From NCBI GenBank assembly GCA_004352715.1, contig SCFE01000005.1:3079300-3143299 (forward strand): 64,000 nucleotides of DNA. Direction: 5' to 3'. The position numbers and the translations under genes are program-made. Each line of letters begins with the position of its first letter. Within the stretch, counting starts at the first letter, position 1. Positions 22,168-35,105 of this stretch are shown here, piece after piece. The notes under the pieces are model-generated. The model worked only from the letters and a program-made list of their open reading frames with translations. It was not told the origin of the DNA and ran no database searches. This DNA is from Hofstenia miamia (Eukaryota; Xenacoelomorpha; Acoela).

Positions 22168-23139
22168 TTCTTAGACTTCATTATGCATTCAGTAGGATTA
22201 CCTGCGAATCATTCACTTCCAAGATTTACTTGTTGCAAGAGTAAAACACCGCGAATTTGTTTAGGAATATGTGATTGACATCATGATTATCAATAAGCCC
22301 ATTTACAGCCAAGATAATGATTTTGTAGATTAAGTTGTAGCTATACACCAGTTAGTTTCTATCAGTTTCCAAGGTTAATTTAAATTATTTTCACGGTCAT
22401 ACTGAAATACTAGAATAGTGTCAAATGCTAGACGAACTGGGTCTAAGGTAGTAATTTTGCTGTTGGAAACACGTAAGCAATTTTATCAATGAAAATTCTA
22501 TTTCGCGAGACTGATAATTTCGTAAATTGCTTCCAGCTCGTGAATTTCAAAACAATGTCATTCCTGCTGAATATTCAAGATTTACTGTATTTCATCTGAA
22601 CTAGATATATACATGTATATTAGGGTAATGACAAATTTTTAATTTTTAGTCATTGGTTGGAAATGACGAATTTTTGTCGAAAGCTCACCAACATCAATTT
22701 TGTTTTACTAGTTATTGTAAGAAACCCCATGCACCTATAACAACAAAATATTTCATTCAACAGCTTAAACTCTCTTTATTGCAGTATCCAAAAAAATCGC
22801 CGCAAAACACAATAGGAATGAAGTTAAATAGTAATTAAAACTTTAGGGTTAATGAATTTGTTGTTCTGATAATTGTCTGTTTTTGACGAAGATCAGATGT
22901 CATCGATCTCCATCAGTTTCAAAGCTCTCTCTGAAACTATTCGGCGTTGGCACACTTTAGTGCAGTAATGGCAGACTGAGTATCATCATAGGTTCTCTTG
23001 AAATAGTGCTTGTGGGAAACGTCGTTTAGAACAAAACAAGATTTTCGCAAGAAAGTTAATTAATCTTGTCTAGTGTATTTCAATATATTTTTGAATATTT
23101 GCTTCATTTGATATTTAAAATTAATGACCGAAAAGAAGT
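22168..23139 (-). repeat. segment shared with third copy but not with left arm
   Basis: This segment aligns in direct orientation with 30505-31560 (for example TTGCAAGAGTAAAACACCGCG and CACGGTCATACTGAAATACTAG). No equivalent is visible beside the left arm, where a gap begins at 21168. No coding function is recognised. Confidence 0.75.
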
Positions 23140-24669
23140 AATACTAAAACAGCAATATAAATTTTTGGATCTACGATAATTCAATATCTTTTGGTGATGA
23201 GGCCTTTTCTTTTATTGCCTTGAAATAGTGTTCGGAAATTTTCTTTGCTTTTTTAGAACACACATTCTGCATTCGGCCTTGTTTTTTATGTGTTTATGAT
23301 GCGGTGAACTGACGTCAATGATACCAATAACTGTGTATTAATTTCTCTTACTGGAGGATGCAGAAGATTTTTAGTGACCCTGCTTATTTCAATAAATATT
23401 TCATTGATTTTAATGGTACTTGCTTATTAGATGCATAATAATGCATATGAATTTCTTACAAATACATAAATTACAGCTTTTTACTCTTTGTAATATTTTT
23501 GTGTTTTAGATACTGCACGCTGATGATCATTTAATGAATGTAGTTGCAGCGAAAGGAATTGAAGAGCCAACATTTTTGTTCAAAGTGGTTTGTGCACAAT
23601 GCGTGCTAGCAAAAATGTCACGTTTTCTTGTAGATTGCAAAAAATTATTTTTTTTCTTTTCCTCAAATATAAATTATACTTTTTGAAATATTAGAACACT
23701 GCTTCTATCAGCTTATAAGGGTGTGTTAAGATAAACTACAAATTTCATATTCATTAACATCAAGCAGTTTATTGAGATACAGTATATCAATACCATCCTT
23801 GAGTAATGCATTATCTTTAATGTTGATATTAGAGAAAATCATACTATTTGATATTCCCCATTGAAGTATAATAAGTAAATAAATGATTTTGCCACTTTCT
23901 AAATCCTAAGAAAATCTAAAATGTCTAAATATTGATTTTTTCTAAAGGAGCATTCATAAATTGGAAATTTAAAATAGTATCTGTATTTTATTTGTTTTAG
24001 ATGCATTTTAAATTTTTTAAAATTCTTAAACGCAGTAAAATATAATTTTTTTTCTTTTCTGCAATTTTCTTAAATTTTTAAAAAATTATATATGTAGTTG
24101 TATCACTTTTCAAAATAATTTGTTCATATTCTCCTAAAGTTTTTAAAAGAAAACTTTTCAAGATGTTTACATTTTAAATTTGTAAATACTTTCAATTCAT
24201 TTATCACATTGCAGAAACATTTTAGGAATGCTCCTGGAATTTATAGTTAATTTAAAGTTATGATGCCCTCTGAGATTTAATTTTTTTATCATCGTGTTTA
24301 TTTGAAAGTTGGACTATAAACGGTAACATGAGTTTTTAAAAATTTTTAACAGTGTTTTGCATCCTTATTTTCTTACGAAACTTCACAATACTATAAAGCC
24401 TACTGGTAGCTCATATTGAATATAGTATTAACCTAACATAAAAGTGCTGCAAAACAATAATGAAAATTTAGAGTTGTTTTTTACAATATAGAATACTGCT
24501 CACAACTCTAAATAGCGTCAATAAAGCAATACAAAAATGTATATTTACAAAAACAATTAGTCACTAGCGAATTTACATTAGATGTGGTCTATTGAATAAT
24601 CAGTATTCTACAATTTAGAACCTCGCCATTTGTATTCAAACCTTTCCTTTGTATTTTTTAATTTCGTTT

Positions 24670-26270
24670 TTAAATACTCTTAATGCATTGTGGATTAAGA
24701 AAAGTTTTTGCATTTTTATAGCACATTTTATTTGCACATTGAATTTCTTCAAAAGTTGTTGACTTATGTCGGTATACAATATGTTTCCATAAAGAAAGTG
24801 ACTGTGTTAATGTGTGAATTAATTGAATTTTTGCTGTGGTTGAAAGTTGTTGCGATACATATCTAAGAGCCTTAATTGAAATAGCCATTGGTTATTTTTT
24901 TTGCAAAATTAAGTTGAGAATTAAAAACCTATACCTAAATATTAAAAAATTAACTTGTATGTATGTGTCAATAAATTCAAATTTAATCTGACAAACATTT
25001 GTGGAATTATCGTTAGATTTTGGTGTAATTAAACAAAATTGAATTTTAGATGGGCTTATTCTTAATTTTCAGTGAAACAAAATATTGTGCAAGAACTTCT
25101 AGAATTTTTATAGCAATTTCAAGAGACCTATGTAAACTAAATAGCATAGGATCATCAGCATATAGTTTTGCATTATATGTGGTATGATTGCTCAAATCTT
25201 TTACATACATATTGAATAGTAAAGCTCCCAAAAATTTTCCTTGTGGAACGCCATTTTTAATATAAATCCAATCAAAGAAAATTCCATTTATTTTAACTTT
25301 TTGTTTTCGATTATAGAGATAGCTGCTTATTAAGTCTGCACTTTTGTCTGAGACGCCCAGAATTTTTATTTTTTTAATTAAAATTTGGTGGAAGATAGAG
25401 TCAAAAGCTTTTGATAAACTTAGGCATGCAACTGCTGAAGACTCATCAACATTTATGCTATTTCTCTAACTTTCGGTAGTTGTTAACAAACATCATTCGT
25501 AGAAATATACCTGCGAAAACCATATTAATTTTGAGAATACATATTATGTTTACATAAATATTCCTTAATTTGATTAAAAAGGGTCTTTCAAAGACCTTAT
25601 TAATTGGCAAGTAATAGAAATAGCTCTATAGTTCAATATTTTGGGTCGTCTTTTTTTAAATAATGGAGTAATATTTGGCAATTTTCATTGGTCCAGTAAA
25701 GTAGAATATCTAATACACGCATTTATAATGTATAAAAATAGCTCAGCTATTAAATCTGGAACAACTTTAAGGTACCAAGCGGTAATCACAGAAAGGCCAC
25801 AAGATTTATTGTTTAAAAATTGAATAGATTTGATAATTTCAAACTTAGTCACAAATCAGAAAAAGAAAGACGGTACTATGGATTGAATTTCATTAATGTT
25901 AAAGGGATTTGCGATACCATTGTAATTGTATAAGCTGCAAAAAACCTCTTTAAATATGTTATAATTGTCCACATTATTAGTGACGACCATTTCTTACAAT
26001 TTATTTTTTCAATTTTTCTATCTTTTACTTGTTCTCTATTTAGTAAACTGTTTTAAGGTCCCATTTACCTTGTCTGAAGAAATATTTGATATTTAAAAGG
26101 AGAATATTTATTATTGGCTTTTCATCTGTAAATATTGAACAGATTACGTGTATTTTATAAGAATTATAATTCAAAATTGTTGAGTATATGTAGGAATTTA
26201 AAAAAGAAACGCATCGTTTAACATTTTTCGGCATGCAACTGCCATTATTAAAAAGTTTCAAATTCTCTGA
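24670..26270 (-). pseudogene. LINE-1 RT relic, right arm copy
   Basis: Minus-strand copy of the same LINE RT. It has a GVPQG box in better shape than in the left arm, LGALLFNMYVKDLS, and YADD at 25151-25162, then the C-terminal piece at 24888-24670. Fingers ('ITPLFKK') lie near 25680. Upstream, a segment at 26261-26040 (KWDLKTVY) probably belongs to the part before the RT domain. Stops and frame changes remain, so it is dead. Confidence 0.8.
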
Positions 26271-26339
26271 CGTTTTGTATTGAATTAACCTTAGACTATT
26301 TTTTACTGGATAGGGCGGTAGGTAATCTAATTATAAATT

Positions 26340-27060
26340 ATTTCTCCAATTGATTTCAGCGGGTTAAAATCAGCAACACTTTCCTAACTGAAGTTTGATA
26401 CATAAATGTGTGCCTCAGGCAACTGCTTGGTCGCTTCTTTACTATTTACATAAATGATGTATAAGGCGTTATATTTATAACTGTAATGCAATGCAATATG
26501 CATGTGTCATATGCATATCTACTGATAAAAATTATGAAAAACTTTAGAAATTAACCTTAAAAACCTGCAACATTATTTTAGTATGCATGCCTCACATTCA
26601 ATCCACTAAAAACCCAATTCTGTGTAATGTTTCCAAAAATATAAGATAACAATTTAATAAAAAATTCAAATTTACCAACGTCTATATAAAACCTGTCTCC
26701 TAATTTCAATATCTTGGCCTGGATATCGACAATACATTAATCTTCACTAAGCATATGTCTATAATAAAAATGACAATTACTATAAAATCCATTTCTAATA
26801 TAGCCAAACTAATAGACTAATGCCGTAGTAATGAGCCACCTTTTGCATTGTACCGTTTTGTTTAACAACCTAAAAAATCATTGCTAGATAAATCAGATTC
26901 GCAAATAGAATGGTCCAGAAGATGTGCTCCAATCCAAATAAATCATCAAAAAATTTCAAAGATAAGAAAAATTTTCCTGATGCTTCCTCCTATATTAAAT
27001 AATTTTCTTTAATTAAATTATGGGATATTGCAAACAAACGGTTAGCTTTTGACATAATTC
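26340..27060 (+). pseudogene. LINE RT relic in right arm, plus strand
   Basis: Reverse-oriented equivalent of the minus-strand relic at 16990-17430. A degenerate 'GV.Q..CLV..LLF.YINDV' box lies near 26410-26465 and the 'YLGLDI' thumb motif near 26710-26730. The right end may contain the degraded C-terminus of the same protein. Confidence 0.45.
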
Positions 27061-27063
27061 AAT

Positions 27064-27264
27064 TTATGCTCTTATTTGAGTAGTTTATTCAATAAAGTTC
27101 AAAGAGATATTATTTAATAAATCACTTCTAAATTGCACAATTAAGAATTTGAAAAATTTGCCATTATATTTAAGAAAACTAGATAAGCGGAATGTATAAA
27201 TGGAAATTGGGGATTACATTTGCTCTCATTTACTGCAAAATTAGCAATAAGGCTTAGTCAGGAT
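27064..27264. other. short AT-rich flank before gap
   Basis: Sequence just outside the right arm. It does not match the sequence outside the left arm (15600-15728). No gene seen. Confidence 0.5.
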
Positions 27265-28264
27265 NNNNNNNNNNNNNNNNNNNNNNNNNNNNNNNNNNNN
27301 NNNNNNNNNNNNNNNNNNNNNNNNNNNNNNNNNNNNNNNNNNNNNNNNNNNNNNNNNNNNNNNNNNNNNNNNNNNNNNNNNNNNNNNNNNNNNNNNNNNN
27401 NNNNNNNNNNNNNNNNNNNNNNNNNNNNNNNNNNNNNNNNNNNNNNNNNNNNNNNNNNNNNNNNNNNNNNNNNNNNNNNNNNNNNNNNNNNNNNNNNNNN
27501 NNNNNNNNNNNNNNNNNNNNNNNNNNNNNNNNNNNNNNNNNNNNNNNNNNNNNNNNNNNNNNNNNNNNNNNNNNNNNNNNNNNNNNNNNNNNNNNNNNNN
27601 NNNNNNNNNNNNNNNNNNNNNNNNNNNNNNNNNNNNNNNNNNNNNNNNNNNNNNNNNNNNNNNNNNNNNNNNNNNNNNNNNNNNNNNNNNNNNNNNNNNN
27701 NNNNNNNNNNNNNNNNNNNNNNNNNNNNNNNNNNNNNNNNNNNNNNNNNNNNNNNNNNNNNNNNNNNNNNNNNNNNNNNNNNNNNNNNNNNNNNNNNNNN
27801 NNNNNNNNNNNNNNNNNNNNNNNNNNNNNNNNNNNNNNNNNNNNNNNNNNNNNNNNNNNNNNNNNNNNNNNNNNNNNNNNNNNNNNNNNNNNNNNNNNNN
27901 NNNNNNNNNNNNNNNNNNNNNNNNNNNNNNNNNNNNNNNNNNNNNNNNNNNNNNNNNNNNNNNNNNNNNNNNNNNNNNNNNNNNNNNNNNNNNNNNNNNN
28001 NNNNNNNNNNNNNNNNNNNNNNNNNNNNNNNNNNNNNNNNNNNNNNNNNNNNNNNNNNNNNNNNNNNNNNNNNNNNNNNNNNNNNNNNNNNNNNNNNNNN
28101 NNNNNNNNNNNNNNNNNNNNNNNNNNNNNNNNNNNNNNNNNNNNNNNNNNNNNNNNNNNNNNNNNNNNNNNNNNNNNNNNNNNNNNNNNNNNNNNNNNNN
28201 NNNNNNNNNNNNNNNNNNNNNNNNNNNNNNNNNNNNNNNNNNNNNNNNNNNNNNNNNNNNNNNN
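27265..28264. other. assembly gap (1000 N)
   Basis: Exactly 1000 N, probably a placeholder. Confidence 0.95.
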
Positions 28265-28739
28265 TCCAATGGAGTTCCTTAAAGAACCGAAATGAATTAT
28301 TTTCTAATTATAGTGACAATTTTTTAAATTCTTATAAGAACTTGAAATATTTTTAAATAAAGTTTAAGTTGGTAGCAGTTCAGTATATGTGTAATTGCAT
28401 ACCGCAAATTTCAACAATAGAGTTTACATTATATCTTTTATATATGCAATAATTTATGAAAAATATTTTATAATTTCTGATGATAATTTCTTCTAACCCA
28501 ATAACTGTGATCCCAGTTTCCATCTTGGCTTCGTACACATTTTGAAAATTTTTATATTCTGAGCGAAGGTTCTAATAATTGTGATTCATTGCTTGACCCT
28601 TTACATTATGTATTAAAAGAGGGTGTTGTTCTTTTGCTGTAATAATGTTCATTTCTACATTTATATTACTCAGTAAACGCACTTGTTGTCTGGTTAGCCT
28701 CATTGTCGAGAGAATCGTCTTATGCTAGTGGTGCACTGA
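28265..28739. other. AT-rich stretch, no gene seen
   Basis: Between the gap and the gypsy relic. It may include the degraded downstream part of that relic, but I see no motif. Confidence 0.45.
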
Positions 28740-29269
28740 GGGTTCTTTCAGTACTTTGGCTTTCAAAGAAATGACGAGCTCCAGGATTTTCATCTCTACT
28801 GCTTGATTCAATGCTTCCTTCTTCTGCGTCCATGAATCATAGGTAGTTTTCCTACTCCAATCGAACGTTTTTGCGTAAAGGGATTAAGTGTAAAACATTA
28901 CAGTGTATGCCTGAATCTACTTTCATACTCACGGGATAGTTAAGAATTCTAATCGTTGCAGTTATCTCTTTGTGATGTCTAGCCTTCAGCTCTGGTTCTT
29001 AAACAATTAACAAATTGGTCCATCTTCATTAAACCTCAGCCTGTTTTGTAAAATTGGTATCTTTTCAAAGAACTCATTTGCACTGCAGTTTAAATGATCA
29101 TCACATTTTTTTACAATATGCTTCTATCTTCTGACACTGATCAATGAAAGTTTTCAAATATTTTTCTGCCAGCTTCAATGGCTTTCATAAAAAATAATAC
29201 ATAATCTCGCTTCCATTTGTGCCATTCAGCTGCTTTTTGGGATTTCAACTTCAATGAATCGAAAGACAT
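28740..29269 (-). pseudogene. Ty3/gypsy gag-protease relic
   Basis: Read on minus from an ATG at 29269: 'EWHKWKRDYVLFFMKA' resembles the start of a gypsy capsid region ('W..W...F'), 'DQFVNCLRTRAE' resembles the capsid helix that precedes the nucleocapsid, and 'KVDSGIHCNVL' is the active-site loop of a retropepsin (VDSG codons at 28909-28920). The zinc knuckles expected between these parts are missing, and the frame is broken about ten times. A different gypsy lineage from gypsy-1 and gypsy-2 is likely, because those use DTGA. Confidence 0.5.
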
Positions 29270-30504
29270 CTCTGTCACCCTGGAATATGTAACGTAAAAC
29301 AATTAATATTTATTGTGTGAACCTTAAAAGGACAAACTTTATATATGCGTAATTTATAAGGGACGCGTTTAGCCTTACACCATTATTACTACTAGTAAGT
29401 GTCCTAAAAGTTAATGTAGCACAATTACAATAGCCGTCTATATAATTTAATGGAGTAAACCTGTTTTGGAGACCTATTGCTCCATGTTTATTTGCGTTAT
29501 CAACACAGTTTACATACCATTCGATGTGTGTTGAATAGCTCTGACAAATTTATTTTTAATTTTGCGATTTCATCAATTTGGATGGTTTTGCAGCAAAAAT
29601 GTAATCGATCAAATCTTGCTTTATACACAACAATTCCTTTAATTAAAATGAAGTTTCATATCATAACCCCGAATTTTATTGCTATGGCTGTATACCATTT
29701 TGTAAAATTGGCAGAAATAATTCGAATCAATACATGCTTCATTTTTTAGAAAGACACACGAGAAGCTTCGCAATGACATTTTTATTGGACTTGATCTTGA
29801 TAAACTTGCAATAGTGAAGAATTTGCTAGTTGTTTAAGTGAGCTACTGAAAACCGCCTTTTATAGTTTAAACAATATTGAAAATGATTTTAGTGCCTTAT
29901 CGCACAATGAGAAACCAAATTAGTTGATAAAATGATGAATGTTTTTCTAAAGCGGTGCATAAGCTATAGCCCTAAAATGCACTCAATACATCACTATTTT
30001 GACACTATATTGTCAAACTAGACCTTTATTTCCTATCAGCATGGAGAAAAATGCACCAAGCCAACCACGGAACAAATGATGGCAAAAATAAATCTGCTCC
30101 GATGTTTGATTTTAATTGCTGCATCATTAGAATGTTTTTTCATTATTTTTTTTATTGTAACACACAGAAAAATATTTTTCGCAAAAATATATTTAATTTT
30201 TGAATTCAGCTTATCAAAATTAACCAAAGAAAGTTTTTCTTTGTGATTGCAAAAAATACTTTTTTGTAAACACTGTGTAGTTTTAATGAGTTTCTAGTTC
30301 ATAGATGACGGTATGAATAATTTGGACTGTTGCGTTTTCAAAAACTTTTATAATTATGTGGTTGAAGTGGAAGGTAACAAGTATTTGTACAATGACGAAA
30401 AGCAACACAGTGATTTTCTAAGCTTAAGTCCTTTGTGTAAATTGACAGAATTTTTCCATACATCACTTTTTGACGATGAATTTATTAAATTATTATTTTT
30501 CCTT
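29270..30504. other. AT-rich stretch; one unassigned 69-codon frame
   Basis: No element is recognised. The plus-strand frame at 30313-30522 (starting MNNLDCC, with FDDEFIKLLFFLR near its end) is short, has no known motif and runs into the duplicated segment. I cannot tell whether it is a real exon. Confidence 0.35.
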
Positions 30505-33500
30505 AGACTTCATTATGCATAGCATGTGAATTAATAAGTGCCAAATAATTGCAAAACAATTTAATTCATTTAACACTGTCAATCATCGCTCGCCATCACT
30601 TCCAAGATTTACTTGTTGCAAGAGTAAAACACCGCGAATTTGTTTAGGAATATGTGATTGACATCATGATTATCAATAAGCCCATTTAAAGCCAAAATAA
30701 TGGTTTTGTAGATTAAGTTGTAGCTATACACCAATTAGTTTCTATCAGTTTCCAAGGTTAATTTAAATTATTTTCACGGTCATACTGAAATACTAGAATA
30801 GTGTCAAATGCTTGACGAACTGGGTCTAAGGTAGTAATTTTGCTGTTGGAAACACGTAAGCAATTTTATCAATGAAAATTCTATTTCGCGAGACTGATAA
30901 TTTCGTAAATTGCTTCCAGCTAGTGAATTTCAAAACAATGTCAGTCTTGTTGAATATTCAAGATTTACTGTATTTCATCTGAACTAGATATATACATGTA
31001 TATTAGGGTTATGACAAATTTTTAATTTTTACTTATTGATTGGAAATGACGAACTTTTGTCTAAAGCTCACCAAAATCAATTTAGTTTTACTAGTTATTG
31101 TAAGAAACCCCATGCACCTATAACAACAAAATACTTCATTCAACAGCTTAAACTCTCTTTATTGTGGTATCCAAAAAATCACCCGTAGAAGACAATAGAA
31201 ATGAAGTTAAATAGTAATTAAAACTTTAGTGTTAATGAATTTGTTGTTCAGATACTTGTTATTTTTCTCCATCAGTTTCAAAGCTCTCTCTGAAACTATT
31301 CGGCTGAGTGCAGAAGCAGTTCAGAGCGTTATGGCACACTTTAGTGCAGTAATGGCAGAGACTGAGTATCATCATAGGTTCTCTTGAAATAGTGCTTGTG
31401 GGAAACGTCGTTTAGAACAAAACAAGACTTTCGCAAAAAAAATTAATTAATCTTGTCTAGTGTATTTCAATATATTTTTGAATATTTGCTTCATTTGATG
31501 TTTAAAATTAATAAATTTTATTTTGGATAACTATACAATACGTAAAGAAGTGATATTAAAACATCAATATAAATTTTTGTATCTACGATAATTCAATATC
31601 TTTTATTGCCTTGAAATACAGTGTTCGGAAATTTTCTTTGCTTTTTTAGAACACACATTCCGCATTCGGCCTTGTTTTTATGTGTTTATGATACCAATAA
31701 CTGTGTATTAATTTCTCTTACTGGAGGATGCAGAAGATTTTTAGTGTTTTAGATACTGCACGATGATGATCATTTAATGAATGTAGTTGCAGCGAAAGGA
31801 ATTGAAGAGCCAACATTTTTGTTCAAAGTGGTTTGTGCACAATGCGTGCTAGCAAAAATGTCACGTTTTCTTGTAGATTGCAAAAAATTATTTTTTTTCT
31901 TTTCCTCAAATATAAATTATACTTTTTAAAATATTAGAACACTGCTTCTATCAGCTTATAAGGGTGTGTTAAGATAAGTTCCAATTTTCATATTCGCTAA
32001 CATCAAGCAGTTTATTGAGATACAGTATATCAATACCATCCTTGAGTAATGCATTATCTTTAATGTTGATATTAGAGAAAATCATACTATTTGATATTCC
32101 CCATTGAAGAATAATAAGTAAATAAATGATTTTGCCACTTTCTAAATCCTAAGAAAATCTAAAATGTCTAAATATTGATTTTTTCTAAAGGAGCATTCAT
32201 AAATTGGAAATTTAAAATAGTATCTGTATTTTATTTGTTTTAGATGCATTTTAAATTTTTTAAAATTCTTAAACGCAGTAAAATATTATTTTTTTTCTTT
32301 TCTGCAATTTTCTTAAATTTTTAAAAAATTATATATGTAGTTGTATCACTTTTCAAAATAATTTGTTCATATTCTCCTAAAAGTAATTACTTTTTAAGTT
32401 TTTAAAAGAAAATTTTTACAAGATCCTTACATTTTAAATTTGTAAATACTTTCAATTCATTTATCACATTGCAGAAACATTTCAGGAATGCTCCTGGAAT
32501 TTATAGTTAATTTAAAGTTATGATGCTCTCTGAGATTTAATTTTTTTATCATCGTGTTTATTTGAAAGTTGGACTATAAACGGTAACATGAGTTTTTAAA
32601 AATTTTTAACAGTGTTTTGCATCCTTATTTTCTTACGAAACTTCACAATACTATAAAGCCTACTGGTAGCTCATATTGAATATAGTATTAACCTAACATA
32701 AAAGTGCTGCAAAACAATAATGAAAATTTAGTTGTTTTTTACAATATAGAATACTGCTCACAACTCTAAATAGCGTCAATAAAGCAATACAAAAATGTAT
32801 ATTTACAAAAACAATTAGTTACTAGCGAATTTAGATTAGATGTGGTCTATTGAATAATCAGTATTCTACAATTTAGAACCTTCCCTTTGTATTTTTTAAT
32901 TTTGTTTTTAAATACTCTTAATGCATTGTGTATTAAAGAAAGTTTTTTGCATTTTTATAGCACATTTTATTTGCACATTGAATTTCTTCAAAAGTTGTTG
33001 ACTTATGTCGGTATACAATATGTTTCCATAAGGAAAGTGACTGTGTTAATGTGTGAATTAATTGAATTTTTGCTGTGATTGAAAGTTGTTGCGATACATA
33101 TCTAAGAGCCTTAAGTGAAATAGCCATTGGTTATTTTTTTAGCAAAATTAAGTTGAGAATTAAAAACCTATACCTAAATATTAAAAAAATTAACTTGTAT
33201 GTATGTCAAAAATTAAAATTTATTAATCTGACAAACATTTGTGGAATTATCGTTAGATTTTGGTGTAATTAAACAAAATTGAATTTTAGATGGGTTTATT
33301 CTTAATTTTCAGTGAAACAAAATATTGTGCAAGAACTTCTAGAATTTTTATAGAAATTTTCATGAGACCTATGTGAACTAAATAGCATAGGATCATCAGC
33401 ATATTGTTTTACATTATATGTGGTATGATTGCTCAAATCTTTTACATACATATTGAATAGTAAAGCTCCCAAAAATTTTCCTTGTGGAACGCCATTTTTA

Positions 33501-34484
33501 ATATAAATCCAATCAAAGAAAATTCCATTTATTTTAACTTTTTGTTTTCGATTATAGAGATAGCTGCTTATTAAGTCTGCACTTTTTTATTTTTTTAATT
33601 AAAATTTAGTGGAAGATAGAGTCAAAGCTTTTGATAAACTTAGGCCTGTAACTGCTGAAGATTCATCAACATTTATGCTATTTCTCTAACTTTCGGTAGT
33701 TGTTAACAAACATCATTCGTAGAAATATACCTACGAAAACCATATTAATTTTGAGAGTACATATTATGTTTACATAAATATTCCTTAATTTGATTAAAAA
33801 GAAGTCTTTCAAAAACCTTATTAATTGGCAAGTAATAGAAATAGCTCTATAGTTCAATATTTTGGGTCGTCTTTTTTTAAATAATGGAGTAATATTTGGC
33901 AATTTTCATTGGTCCAGTAAAGTAGAATATCTAATACACGCATTTATAATGTATAAAAGTAGCTCAGCTATTAAATCTGGAACAACTTTAAGGTACCAAG
34001 CGGTAATCACAGAAAGACCACAAGATTTATTGTTTAAAAATTGAATAGATTTGATAATTTCAAACTTAGTCACAAATCAGAAAGAGAAAGACGGTACTAT
34101 GGATTGAATTTCATTAATGTTAAAGGGAGTTGCGATACCATTGTAAATGTATAAGCTGCAAAAAACCTCTTTAAATATGTTATTATTGTCCACATTATTA
34201 GTGACGACCATTTTTTATAATTTATTTTTTCAATTTTTTTATCTTTTACTTGTTCTCTATTTAGTAAACTGTTTTAAGGTCCCATTTACCTTGTCTGAAG
34301 AAATATTTGATATTTAAAAGGAGAATATTTATTATTGGCTTTTCATGTGTAAATATTGCACAGATTACGTGTATTTTTATAAGAATTATAATTCAAAATT
34401 GTTGAGTATATGTATGAATTTAAAAAAGAAACGCATCATTTAACATTTTTCAGCATGCAACTGCCATTATTAAAAAGTTTCAAA
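30505..34484 (-). repeat. third copy of the LINE-1-bearing duplication
   Basis: Aligns in direct orientation with 22168-26268 over its whole length. The match stops sharply at 34484, where a different tandem repeat begins. It contains the LINE-1 RT relic and about 2.4 kb of noncoding DNA 3' of it. Small deletions relative to the right arm are seen near 31690 and 31745. Confidence 0.85.
32930..34240 (-). pseudogene. LINE-1 RT relic, third copy
   Basis: Minus-strand RT relic with fingers at 33902-33678 (ITPLFKKRRPKILNYRAIS), a GVPQG box, YADD at 33392-33403 and the C-terminal piece at 33127-32933. It shares several disabling stops with the right arm copy, for example the stop just before the 'ITPLFKK' fingers. 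These copies therefore probably arose by duplication of an already dead element rather than by three separate retrotranspositions. Confidence 0.75.
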
Positions 34485-35105
34485 TGAGCAATTTTAAACA
34501 AAATTTGCTTATGGTATTGATTCCCAAACATGAGATCTCTTAAATCTAGAGCACATTGAAATTGACACTAGGGTATTCAAGAAAATTTCACAATGTGGTC
34601 TCTAGATCAACTTAAAAAATGTGAGATAAACATTTTTAAGTAAATTTACACATGTAAATTCTAAATATGAAAGCATTTTTTCATTATAAAAAGTCCCTAA
34701 AGAGCAGTTTTAATATCAATATTTGCAAAGTTAGGGTATTTTTGCCAAATCTGAGAAAAATTGCATATAATTTTTCAATTTACATTAAAATGACAGCTAA
34801 AGTGAAAATTTAATACCATAAATTAACTCAGAAGCATCAAATTTTGGTAGAATGAGCAATTTTAAACAAAAATTTGCTTATGGAATTGATTCCCAAACAT
34901 GAGATCTCTTATATCTAGAGAATATTGAAATTGACACTAATTCATTCAAGAAAATTTCACAATGCAACCTCTAGATCTACTTAAAAGGAAAGAAAGTGAC
35001 ATTTTCATGTAATTTCTGACCTGTAGAAACTGAATACTACAATGGTTTTTCATTTTAAGCTGTAGTTAAAGAGTAGTTTTAAATTAAATCTTGCAAATTT
35101 GAGTT
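34485..35105. repeat. 368-bp tandem repeat, two copies (second partial)
   Basis: TGAGCAATTTTAAACAAA and the following text (CTTATGG.ATTGATTCCCA, ACATGAGATCTCTTA) start at 34485 and again at 34853. The copies are diverged. The first begins exactly at the edge of the third LINE-1 duplication. Confidence 0.8.

Larger units (their letters stand above)
23140..27063 (-). repeat. right arm of large inverted repeat
   Basis: Reverse complement of the left arm. The arm is continuous, without gaps, and ends near 27063 (GACATAATTCAAT), where the left partner meets an N gap. From 23140 to about 26268 it also matches the third copy at 31540-34484 in direct orientation. The outermost ~800 bp (26269-27063) are shared only with the left arm. 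Confidence 0.85.

Noticed and set aside
25641-25823. Conserved 60-codon frame present in all three LINE-1 copies (also 18444-18626 and 33862-34044)
   Set aside because: It is the antisense of the RT fingers region. Its apparent conservation comes from duplication of the whole segment.
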